Shown in pieces: positions 45,781 through 54,800 of a stretch of DNA of 64,000 bases; the first letter of the stretch is position 1, and every line of letters begins with the position of its first letter. Both the position numbers and the translations under genes were made by a program. The notes beneath the pieces were generated by a model. That model was not told the DNA's origin. It was given only the letters and a program-made list of their open reading frames with translations, and did not search any database. This stretch comes from Psychroflexus salis (lineage in GTDB: Bacteria; Bacteroidota; Bacteroidia; Flavobacteriales; Flavobacteriaceae), in contig NZ_BMGL01000012.1 in assembly GCF_014640175.1 (NCBI RefSeq), positions 56,023-120,022 of the forward strand, written 5' to 3'.

Positions 45781-48700
45781 TTACTTTTTCACTATTTTTT
45801 GAATATTGGTTTGTTTTCCAGCACTAATTTTAATCAAGTAAACCCCAGCGGCATATTCATCAAAATTCAATTCTAAATGACTTTGCAAGCCATTGTATTG
45901 CTTTTGAAAAACCAATTGACCATTTAAATTGAATATTTGTATAGTTTCAATGGGAGTTCCTGCACTGTAGTTGATTTGTAAATTAGTTGAAACAGGATTA
46001 GGATATACATTTATGTATTTGCTAAAATCGTCTACACCAATTCCTTCGCAAGAAACATCGTCTGGGTTTACGTTAACTCCTGTTGAAATTACAATAGGAC
46101 AATCACCATTATCTACAGCGATGTAAATAGGAGTGAAGCCGGTTAAAGCGATAAACAGTTGCGGATTAGCAATCGGGTTGGTTTGGTTAATTGCATCCGC
46201 TTCTGTTTCGTAATACGCAACACTAAAGTTATTTGCGTTGGTATTTTCGAACAAGATCGCTTCAAAAGCAGTTAAATCGAAATTAGCAAAGCCATCGGCA
46301 TCTTCATCGCAATCTAAAAGCGGTTCGTTGGGTAGTGTAACTTCAGGAAGCGCATTTACAAAAATATCGAAACTTGTAAATTGTTTACAGCTACTTAAGT
46401 TGGTTCCATTTTCAACACGTACAAAAATAGTTTGTGCAAATGCTAGGATGTTGGTATAAGGACTAGAAATTGCGTTTATTCCGTTATCTGCATCAATTTG
46501 AGTTTCATGAAAACTAATTGTTACATCAGACAAACTTAGGTTATTGATTTGCGGTATGAGTACATTAAAATTAAAATCTTCATAAAATCCGCTATTATTG
46601 GTGTTATCGCAAACAATGATATCATCTACGTTTAAGTTCACATCAGCCAATTCTTGAGTAACTAAATTAAAACTTGTTGTTTCAAAACAATCTGGATTGG
46701 CTCCACTTTCTACTCGTGCCCAAATACTTTGATTTAGACTTGAAGCTGAGAAATTTTGCAGATTTACAATTTCATTAGTAGCATTGATAGCATCATTTTC
46801 GCTTTGATAAAAACTAAGACTGTTGCTATCAAGAATAGAGTTTCCTTCTAATAATGTAGAAGACTGTTGAGTTAAATCGAAAACAGGTAAAGCGGTTGTA
46901 TCATCTTGACATGCCACTAAATCTTCTACTGGATTTATAGTTACATTGTTGATGTTTAATGTAAAGTTACTAATTGTAAAGCAACTTCCATTTTCATTAT
47001 TGTTGGTTAATCTTACATACAAATCTTGTGAAAAAACACCGTTTGGTAACTGATAGTTACTTAAATCTTGTGTAATAGGATTTATGTTGGCTATGGCATC
47101 TGCTTCCGTAGTGTATAAACTTAATAATGTATCGTCTGGATTGGGTGTATTTACAGAGTTAGGACTTATGCTGCTCAAATCGAAACTTGGATTGTCTGAA
47201 TAATCTCCACAGACTTGCAAATCTGGTAACTGATTAATTTCTGGTTGTTGGTAAATTTCAGCTTCAAAGGAAGCAACTTCGTAACAATCGGAATTAAAAT
47301 TACTTTCTAATCTAACCCAAATGGTTTCTGAAGTAGAGTCGGTTTCATAATTGTTAATATTAATGATGGGACTTGTATTATTTTGAGCATCTGCTTCAGA
47401 GTTGAAATAACTTATTACAAAAGCAGAAGATTCATTAATTTGAAAAATACTGCTTTCAACTTCACTTAAATCGAATACACCAAATCCTGTATTTTCGTTT
47501 TGACAAGACTGCAAGTTAGGAATACCAGAGCTCAAATCTGGTTCTGCTACTCTTATCTGGAAACTAGAAGTTACAAAACTTTGTGCGTTACCTGTTAAAG
47601 CTTCTTCTACACGTATCCAAATTGTAATGTTTTCGTTTTGCAGTTCTGTTGCATTAATTTCAAAATTTTCAGGATCATCAATAGCATTTACTCCAGCATT
47701 GGCATCGACTTCACTTAAGAAATAGTCCACATTAAAGTTATCGGGATTTTGTGTACCTAGTACAAAATCATCATTTGTTCGTAAATTAATATTGAATACG
47801 TTTAAGGGCGGTTGGCAAATTAATATATCTTGTATATCATCAATATTATCTGGATTAGGAACAGGAATAAACTCTACATAAATCGAATCGCTGCTATTGC
47901 AGTTGGCTAGTGTAGAATTTTCTTCGCTAATAATAAAAATTTCGTAGTTGCCTGTTTCAGTAATATCTAAAGTTAAATCGGTTTCATTAGGAATTAATTC
48001 GCCATCTTTATACCACTCAATACTAAAATTACAAACTCCACCTTCTAAATCGTCTTCAAAAGCTTCAACGGTAAATACATCGCCTTCAAATAAAGGCTCC
48101 GCATCGGTAAAGAAAATATCATCTCCTAAGTTTGCTCCTAAATTAAAACTACCACCTTCTAAAAAAACAAAAGAATTAAAGATATTGTCTTGGAAATCGG
48201 CTACCATAATTTTCATAGTGTAAGTTTCACACGGAATTACGGTTGCGGTAGCTGTTAATACTTGGGTTTCGCCATCTAAAGTATGATAGGGTGGATTGTC
48301 TTGGTTGTATAGCTGAAATAAAGCAAATTCGCCTAAGCTTCCTTCTGCACAATCAGTATTTGGATGTATATTGGTAGGTGTAGTAGGTATTAATCCATTA
48401 CCGCTACCATCATCGATTGACGCAATGTTTAAACCTCCTAAATCTAAATCGATGGCTGGAGTATTTGGGTTTGCATCATTATTGTATGTATTGATATCAT
48501 TAATTCCTGGACCGCTTAAAATAAAAGCAAAAGTATCAGCAAAATTACATACAAAGTTCCCTCCGTACTCATCTGAAGCAAAAATATAATTGAAACTGAT
48601 TTCATTTTCGTACGAGCTAAATTCAAATTCAATTACAGTTGCATTATTGCTTGTTCCAACATTAGGGTCGCCTGTTACTAATGTAGCTAACTCATCTTCT

Positions 48701-49692
48701 CCTGGCCAATTATTGTTTTCGCCACTTGATGGGTTTTTTATATTGTTTACACTGCCAGAACCTATTACTATTCCGTTTTCGAAAGGAAAATCGCTACATC
48801 CTTTAGAAAAATATCCTATGCTTTGGTCGTCAGAATTATATATATTCAAATTGTTTGGTGAGTTAATGTTGTCTACAATAGCACAATCACCGGCAATAAA
48901 TACATCAGAAACCAACTCGTTTAGTGTAAATTCATCATCAACTTCATTGATGTTAAGTAAATCGTTTCTAATTTCAAATTCGAAATCAATACTTTGTTGG
49001 CAACCTTGAGCATCGGTAACAGTTAATGTTGCATCAATTTCATCTACTTCTGTAAAAGTAAGCTGAATGCTTTCTCCACTGTAATCATCTCCATCAATCT
49101 CCCAATCAAAATTTAAATCTTCTGCTGGTGTATTGTTTGAAGTTAATGCAGAGCCATTAAAAGTGAGCATTTCATTAGTAAGATAATAAGGAATATCATC
49201 TGTGGTTTCGCAAGTAGTATTTCCATCGATGTTTACTTCTGGGAAAATATCTTGACATGGGTCGCCACATACAAATTGTGCACCAAAGCCAATATTAATA
49301 ATACTAGGAATAAAAGTTGTTGTAAATTTTATAGTTATACAGCCACTCGGATTAGATGCTATATAAGAAGGATTTGGTGGAATAGCGTCACTTACATATT
49401 CAAAAACCAAAGGTGAATTTGTGCTATTACCATTATAAATTTCTAGGGTACTGAATGTAGTGTTTAAACTAAAACTGATAAATTCTAAAGAAATTACTTC
49501 ATCTGGGTCGCTAGGGCAAATGGTAAGCGTCTTGTTTTGGTTACTTAAGTTGCCATCATTATTATTGAGTGCAAGCGTTGCATTACAGGTATCTATCTGG
49601 TCGGTATCGTTAAAATCGGATGTCCAATTAAAATCCTGGCTGTATCCAAAATAAGTAAATAGTAATACGAAGGGCAAATAAAAAATTTTCAT
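45781..49692 (-). CDS. Choice-of-anchor L repeat adhesin with T9SS sorting tail
   Basis: Secreted protein of 1303 residues. Signal peptide MKIFYLPFVLLFTYFGYSQ; CUB-like domain about 36-142; PKD-like domain about 150-242; choice-of-anchor L domain about 250-515 (ATVIEFEFSSYENEISFNYI, FASDEYGG, ILSGPG); an Ig-like domain about 520-610; then six divergent repeats of about 95-105 residues, each with a start like PDLQVCG, a centre of the form Y-x-S/T-E-x-D-A and a strand I-W-V-R-x-E, to about 1210. The tail from VYPNPVSTNLQI is a type A T9SS sorting domain. It is probably a surface adhesin; binding partner unknown. Confidence 0.9.
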   Translation of the reverse strand: MKIFYLPFVLLFTYFGYSQDFNWTSDFNDTDQIDTCNATLALNNNDGNLSNQNKTLTICPSDPDEVISLEFISFSLNTTFSTLEIYNGNSTNSPLVFEYVSDAIPPNPSYIASNPSGCITIKFTTTFIPSIINIGFGAQFVCGDPCQDIFPEVNIDGNTTCETTDDIPYYLTNEMLTFNGSALTSNNTPAEDLNFDWEIDGDDYSGESIQLTFTEVDEIDATLTVTDAQGCQQSIDFEFEIRNDLLNINEVDDEFTLNELVSDVFIAGDCAIVDNINSPNNLNIYNSDDQSIGYFSKGCSDFPFENGIVIGSGSVNNIKNPSSGENNNWPGEDELATLVTGDPNVGTSNNATVIEFEFSSYENEISFNYIFASDEYGGNFVCNFADTFAFILSGPGINDINTYNNDANPNTPAIDLDLGGLNIASIDDGSGNGLIPTTPTNIHPNTDCAEGSLGEFALFQLYNQDNPPYHTLDGETQVLTATATVIPCETYTMKIMVADFQDNIFNSFVFLEGGSFNLGANLGDDIFFTDAEPLFEGDVFTVEAFEDDLEGGVCNFSIEWYKDGELIPNETDLTLDITETGNYEIFIISEENSTLANCNSSDSIYVEFIPVPNPDNIDDIQDILICQPPLNVFNINLRTNDDFVLGTQNPDNFNVDYFLSEVDANAGVNAIDDPENFEINATELQNENITIWIRVEEALTGNAQSFVTSSFQIRVAEPDLSSGIPNLQSCQNENTGFGVFDLSEVESSIFQINESSAFVISYFNSEADAQNNTSPIININNYETDSTSETIWVRLESNFNSDCYEVASFEAEIYQQPEINQLPDLQVCGDYSDNPSFDLSSISPNSVNTPNPDDTLLSLYTTEADAIANINPITQDLSNYQLPNGVFSQDLYVRLTNNNENGSCFTISNFTLNINNVTINPVEDLVACQDDTTALPVFDLTQQSSTLLEGNSILDSNSLSFYQSENDAINATNEIVNLQNFSASSLNQSIWARVESGANPDCFETTSFNLVTQELADVNLNVDDIIVCDNTNNSGFYEDFNFNVLIPQINNLSLSDVTISFHETQIDADNGINAISSPYTNILAFAQTIFVRVENGTNLSSCKQFTSFDIFVNALPEVTLPNEPLLDCDEDADGFANFDLTAFEAILFENTNANNFSVAYYETEADAINQTNPIANPQLFIALTGFTPIYIAVDNGDCPIVISTGVNVNPDDVSCEGIGVDDFSKYINVYPNPVSTNLQINYSAGTPIETIQIFNLNGQLVFQKQYNGLQSHLELNFDEYAAGVYLIKISAGKQTNIQKIVKK

Positions 49693-49784
49693 AAAATAAT
49701 TTAATTTGCGTTAAAAATATGAAAAAAAGAAACTTCAAGAGAAGACTTCTGTAAGATATTTTATGAAAAACTAGGAGTAAATGC

Positions 49785-50858
49785 TTATTTTAATTTCATT
49801 AGAAACTCTAAAGTGTCGATACCATCTGCATAATTCCATAAGTTAGGTTGTTGAGATTGACCAAAAGCTGTATTAATTCGAGAAGAAAACTGAAGATTTC
49901 CAACCACACACTGTAAATTATTTTTTTGTTGATTTATTGTATTCTCCAATTCTGCTTTAGAATTGTAAAATTCGAAGAACAAACAGCCAATTGGAGATGT
50001 CATGGTTTTATCTTCTTTTAAAATTAAAAAGCCATTATCGAAAAGTTTTACACTACTCATTAAATACACAGCTTTATTATAATCGTAATTATTGGTGTAT
50101 TTATCATGCTGTAGCAAGTCTTTTCTATGGTAAATACCTTCAAAAAAAGGTGTAAAATCATAGCCTTTTGGAACCATTAATTTTGAAACACTTCGGCAAC
50201 CTAAACCAAAATAACGAAAAATATCTTCGGCTAGATTGGCAAAATCTGTTTCGGTTTCATCGCCTGTAAGTACAGCAAGGCTGTTTCTGTTTTTCCGAAT
50301 AATGTGTGGTTTATCTCTAAAATAATATTCAAAATAGCGAGCGGTGTTATTACTTCCTGTTGCAATTACAGCATCAAAATTTTTCAATTGGTCTTTGGTT
50401 AGTTCAATTCTGCAGCCAAAAGATGAATCGGTGTGAATTAAAAATTTCACAATCCAATGCACAAGCAACTTATCTTTTGATGAGTATTTAGCAACCACAT
50501 CATTTCCTGAAAGTAAAACACAAATTATATCGTGTAATCCGACCAAAGGAATATTTCCTGCAAGTACCAAGCCTACACGTTTTGGAGATTTTTCTTCAAA
50601 CTTATATTTTGCTAGCCATGTAGTTAAATTTGAATGAGATAAAGCTTCACTCCAAGATTGTAAACAGTACAGAACTTCATTTTCAGTAAACCAAGAATTA
50701 TGGTGTTTTGCTAATTGAACAATTTGATGCAATTCTGCTTGTAATTCATCTTTAAATGAAGGATTTGCTTTTGTATTTTCTTGAAGAAATTCACTCAATG
50801 TACTGCCGAGTTGATGTAGTGAATTTATTGTGTTTTGCAGGCTTCCTGGCTTTGCCAT
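49785..50858 (-). CDS. LuxC-like acyl-CoA reductase
   Basis: Protein of 357 residues of the acyl-CoA reductase (LuxC-type aldehyde dehydrogenase) family. RVGLVLAGNIPLVGLHDIIC (94-113) is the Rossmann part and Cys221 in FGLGCRSVSKLMVP is the predicted acyl-binding nucleophile. No luxA, luxB, luxD or luxE gene is nearby, so bioluminescence is not implied; the likely reaction is reduction of an acyl-CoA or acyl-enzyme to aldehyde. It diverges from the ferredoxin gene, and the two start codons are 47 bases apart. The ferredoxin promoter overlaps this gene's start codon. Confidence 0.88.
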   Translation of the reverse strand: MAKPGSLQNTINSLHQLGSTLSEFLQENTKANPSFKDELQAELHQIVQLAKHHNSWFTENEVLYCLQSWSEALSHSNLTTWLAKYKFEEKSPKRVGLVLAGNIPLVGLHDIICVLLSGNDVVAKYSSKDKLLVHWIVKFLIHTDSSFGCRIELTKDQLKNFDAVIATGSNNTARYFEYYFRDKPHIIRKNRNSLAVLTGDETETDFANLAEDIFRYFGLGCRSVSKLMVPKGYDFTPFFEGIYHRKDLLQHDKYTNNYDYNKAVYLMSSVKLFDNGFLILKEDKTMTSPIGCLFFEFYNSKAELENTINQQKNNLQCVVGNLQFSSRINTAFGQSQQPNLWNYADGIDTLEFLMKLK

Positions 50859-50881
50859 AAGTTATTTTCTGTGTATTTTTG
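50851..50881 (+). promoter_or_regulatory. Promoter of the ferredoxin gene
   Basis: TTTG (50851-50854), 19-base spacer, TATTTTTG (50874-50881). Complete match; the -33 part overlaps the first codons of the divergent acyl-CoA reductase. Confidence 0.75.
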
Positions 50882-50905
50882 AACAAAATTACTAAAAAAA
50901 TAAAG

Positions 50906-51256
50906 ATGGCTATCAAGATAACAGACGAATGTATAAATTGTGGTGCCTGCGAGCCTGAATGCCCAAATACAGCAATATATGAAGGTGCAGACGATTGGCG
51001 TTATGCCGATGGTACCGATTTAGAAGGAAATATAGTTTTACCTAACGGAAAAGAAGCCAATGCAGAAGAAGCGCAAGAACCTATAGACGACGAAGTGTAT
51101 TATATTGTTGCCGATAAATGTACAGAATGCATGGGATTTCATGAAGAGCCCCAATGTGCTGCAGTTTGTCCTGTAGACTGTTGTGTTCCTGATGAAGAAC
51201 ATGTAGAAACAAAAGAAGAATTACTTGGCAAACAGGCATTTATGCATAAAGAATAA
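50906..51256 (+). CDS. 4Fe-4S dicluster ferredoxin
   Basis: Electron carrier of 116 residues from ATG 50906; a TTG at 50879 falls inside the -7 box and is rejected. Cys9, Cys12, Cys15 and Cys19 ([12 protein letters not shown]) and Cys72, Cys75, Cys84, Cys88 ([17 protein letters not shown]) with extra Cys92 and Cys93 provide two 4Fe-4S clusters. The central acidic insert of about 45 residues and the eight-residue spacer between cysteines mark the Allochromatium/YfhL type. It may donate electrons to, or accept from, the acyl-CoA reductase it diverges from, but this is only suggested by position. Confidence 0.93.
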   Translation: MAIKITDECINCGACEPECPNTAIYEGADDWRYADGTDLEGNIVLPNGKEANAEEAQEPIDDEVYYIVADKCTECMGFHEEPQCAAVCPVDCCVPDEEHVETKEELLGKQAFMHKE

Positions 51257-51352
51257 TTTTATAACCCCGTTTTTTATTAGTAATTGCTAAATTTGAATAC
51301 TTACCTTAAGTAGTTTATTGCTGTATTTATCCGACTTATAAAGATAATAAAC

Positions 51353-51517
51353 ATGAAAAAGAAAACATTCAATTTACTTTTTATAATTATCTCAGGAGCC
51401 TTATTGTTGATTATATTGGAATTTGACTTACTGGAAAAGTATGGAGGATTATCTTTAATACCTATCATGTTGGCCTATTTCCTTGGACAATTTTCTGAAA
51501 GGAAGTTTAAAAATTAA
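51353..51517 (+). CDS. Small two-helix membrane protein (54 aa)
   Basis: ATG 51353 to TAA 51515-51517 encodes 54 residues: MKKKTFNLLFIIISGALLLI, then LEFDLLEKYGG, then a second hydrophobic helix SLIPIMLAYFLGQF and a basic end SERKFKN. The positive-inside pattern and two well-formed helices suggest a real gene. A perfect TAnnTTTG box (TAAATTTG) is at 51288-51295. Function unknown; it stands alone between the ferredoxin gene and a non-coding stretch. Confidence 0.5.
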   Translation: MKKKTFNLLFIIISGALLLIILEFDLLEKYGGLSLIPIMLAYFLGQFSERKFKN

Positions 51518-51871
51518 ACTTGTTGAATATTATACATAGGTTCTGAAAAATTAAAATTCGCTTTCAATCAATTTAATGGTGTAGAGCCTTAATTTTATAC
51601 TTTAAGTATTCAATTATTAACTGAATTATCACCTTACTTTTTACAGGATTTGTTTTTTCTAATCGAGTTGGAATAATTCCTTAGCTTCTGTTTACACTTA
51701 TGTTATACCAATTTGACTATTAAATGCCATTAATATAGCGAAAATGCATTTTTTAGCTGGCTAGGGTAGTTGTGTACCTTAAGATAGAAGTAAAAATGAA
51801 TGCGTTAAATAGCTTCATTTGATGGCTAGATTCCTATGATGTGTAATTTGTATCATATTCTTGAAATTCAA
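51518..51871. other. Non-coding stretch with a dispersed repeat motif
   Basis: About 350 bases without a credible gene. Bases 51703-51725 (core ATACCAATTTGACTATTAAA) resemble both arms of the inverted repeat at 2189-2241. The next 120 bases are of less AT-rich, more gene-like composition, and hold near-repeats of AATGCRTT and AGCT/GGCTAG, which suggests a decayed mobile or repeat element, but no transposase is readable. Confidence 0.45.
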
Positions 51872-54800
51872 TTAATTTAATGAACTTGGTAGTTCTATAT
51901 AATCGGGTAAAACTGATTTTTCATTTTTCATTTTTTCGGTACTTTCTTTTTCAGTTTGGTCTTGTTTTTTGACTGGTTTGTTTATAATTTTCTTTACCAA
52001 ATCTCTTAAACTTTGAAAGTCGACACTGTACGATAAACCAATTCCTTGTGTGTAAGCTAATTCTTCACCTATAAATTGTATATCGCTTTCTCTATTAAAC
52101 GCATTGGCTCGTAAGGATCCTGATTCATTTAGCAATAAATTAATTTCTACATCACCAAAAACGAAGCTTTCTGTAGTACCGCCAACGGGAACACCAAAAC
52201 GACCATTAATGAGAACGCGATCGCTAATTTGTGTTTGAAAACTCATTCCCACACGATCTCCAGTTTGGTTTTGATTGGGTGTACGTTGAGCTTGTGTATA
52301 ATCTAAGCCTACCTTAAATTTACCTTCATCGTCTGTAAACAATTTATCAATAAGACCTGAAGCCCCTTCAACTAAATTTCCTGTTATGGCACCTTGTCCA
52401 CCAATACCTTCAATATTGTAGAATGTACCTTGGGCAACCAGAGAAATAGCTTGTATTTCTGTATTTTCTCTACCTTGAATTCGGTAATCTAATTCCGATT
52501 TTATAATAGATGATAAATTGGGATAATCAATATCAAAGTTTATGTCAGGTTGAACTAATTCTCCATTTAAGCTAATTTTTACTTCTACAGGTATATCTCT
52601 ATTAATGCTTGGATTTTCTAAAATCATTGCAGGATTTGCCTGTGTTCTGTAAATGGCTTCTACATTCATATTAGCTTGTAATGGGTCGCCGTTCCATGTA
52701 AGTGTTCCGCCTGGTACAACCGAGAATTTTTTGTTTACTAATCCAGCATATTTAAAATCGTAAATTCCTTCTTTGGCTTCAAAATCACCAAACATATTAA
52801 ACTTTCCATTGGTATCTATTTCAATCAGCAAGTTACCAGTACCGCGACCACGCAGTGTACTTCCGCTTTCTTGGTCAACAACAATTTCTACTTCTGCATC
52901 TTCAGTAATATCTAAATCAAAATTTAAACTTAAACCTTTTACATCTCTAATCTCTAGGCTTTTGCCTTCAGCTTTTGCTTGTTTATCAGCTTCAGTTAAG
53001 AAATAAATAAAAGATGCATCGGTTAAAAACTCAGAATCGTCTAATGGTATCCTAAATAAGGTGTTTTTATTGGTCGTAGCGTTTACATTGATTTCTAGGT
53101 CGTCGGTAGGACCAATTATTTCGGCATAACCTGTAATAAAAGCAGTACCATAATATAGTTTTCCGTCTTCAAATTCGGTATCTAATGCTACAAAGTTTGC
53201 ACCGCTAATGTTTAAATCTAACTCCCAATCACTATAGTTATTATGTCCAATTAATCCATCTAATCTAGCTGTGCTTTCATAGTTGGTATCTTTAAGTTCT
53301 ACTTCTGTAAATATAAATGCATTTTTTAAAACGTTTATTTCTGTATTTCCTAAAAAATCGTAATCAATATTTAAATAAGGTATTTGTAGACCACCCTTTT
53401 GAAGCAATAAAGTTCCTTCTAAATTAGGCGCATTTAATCGATTTGTGACTGCTACTTCTCCCGTTAAACGCCCACGCATTTTACTAATTACATCTCCACC
53501 TAATGGCGAAAACATACTTAAATCTAAGTTATTAGTATATAATTTAGCATTTATAAATTGTGTTTTGTTCTGCTTATAAATTTCTCCTTTAGTTTTAAAT
53601 AAAGTGTCATTTTTACGAGTTAAAGCAGCTTTAATATCAAAATTTTCTAAGCCTTGTTTCCCATTGGCAAATAAGGCTAATTTACCTAGTGGGGTTTGGT
53701 TTACACTAAAATCAACAATATTAAAGTCTATATTGGGCTGATATTCTCCTTGGTCTTGAAATAAATAAGCTTTCCCATTCACTATACCAGCTAAAGCAAG
53801 ACTATCTATAGTTGGGGTTATGGTTGCAAGCTGAACTTCGTTAAAGTCTAACGAAACATTTTTATAAGTTGAATCGCGTACAATTCCATTTAGCTTTACA
53901 AAGCTATTTTTGTGTGAAGCGACGATAGAATCAAACTCAATATTTTGAAAGTTTTCGCCAATAACCAATCGGTTATTTTGTTGTTTTTCTTTTTGAATCT
54001 CCCACTGGTAGTCTTTAATTTTAAAATTAGATTTTTCTAATCCAAAAATCAATTCGTTTTGGTCGGTAGAAGTTTGGTATAACTTTAACTGAAATTTATC
54101 TTGATTATTTTTACCACCAACTGCATTAGCTTTTATAAACAAGGTGTCGTTTTGTGTTTGATTTATAATTTCTAAATCGCTGGCTTCGTAAATCGGGGTT
54201 TTTATTTTTTCGATATTTACCAGTGTATTGAGTAAGGGATCTTTATTATCAATTTGCAGATTAATATTGGTAAATACATTATTGTATGCTTCAATTTCTG
54301 GTGAAATAAAATTAAGTCGAAAATAATTTTCGTTAGCTACAATACTTCCTTCTAGACTCGTGCCTGGATCAAATCGAACTTGTGGAAAAATAGCTTCAAC
54401 AATTTTGCTATTAATGTTGAATTGAAAATCTACGTAAGCAAATTTTTCAAGTGAAACTGGTTTTTTTCTGTAATACAAATTCCGAAATGCGTTGAGTGTA
54501 ATTTCAGGTAATTCTGTTAATTCAAAAATACCAGTTAGGCTTCCTTCAATAGCATCGGGCGAGTCTACTTCAATGTATTTTATATCATCTTCAATTCGAG
54601 AAGTTAACTTGAAATTGCTAAACTCTAATAGTTCATTTTCATTTCTATAAATAAAATTATTTAAGTCTATGTTACCAGTTAAATCGTTTATATCTTTTCC
54701 CTGCATATTAATATTTACATTCCCAGCAATTTCAGAAATACTATCGCGGGTAAATAAATTGGTTTCCTGCAAGTTTAAATAATTGATTTTTGCTTCGAAG

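Noticed and set aside
48590..49009. 139-codon plus-strand frame
   Set aside because: Antisense to the choice-of-anchor L gene; shadow frame.
49785..51256. Bioluminescence (lux) locus
   Set aside because: Only a LuxC-type reductase is present; luciferase, LuxD and LuxE genes are absent.
51753..51818. 21-codon minus-strand frame (MKLFNAFIFTSILRYTTTLA)
   Set aside because: Could be the tail of a decayed gene in the repeat-bearing stretch, but nothing identifies it.
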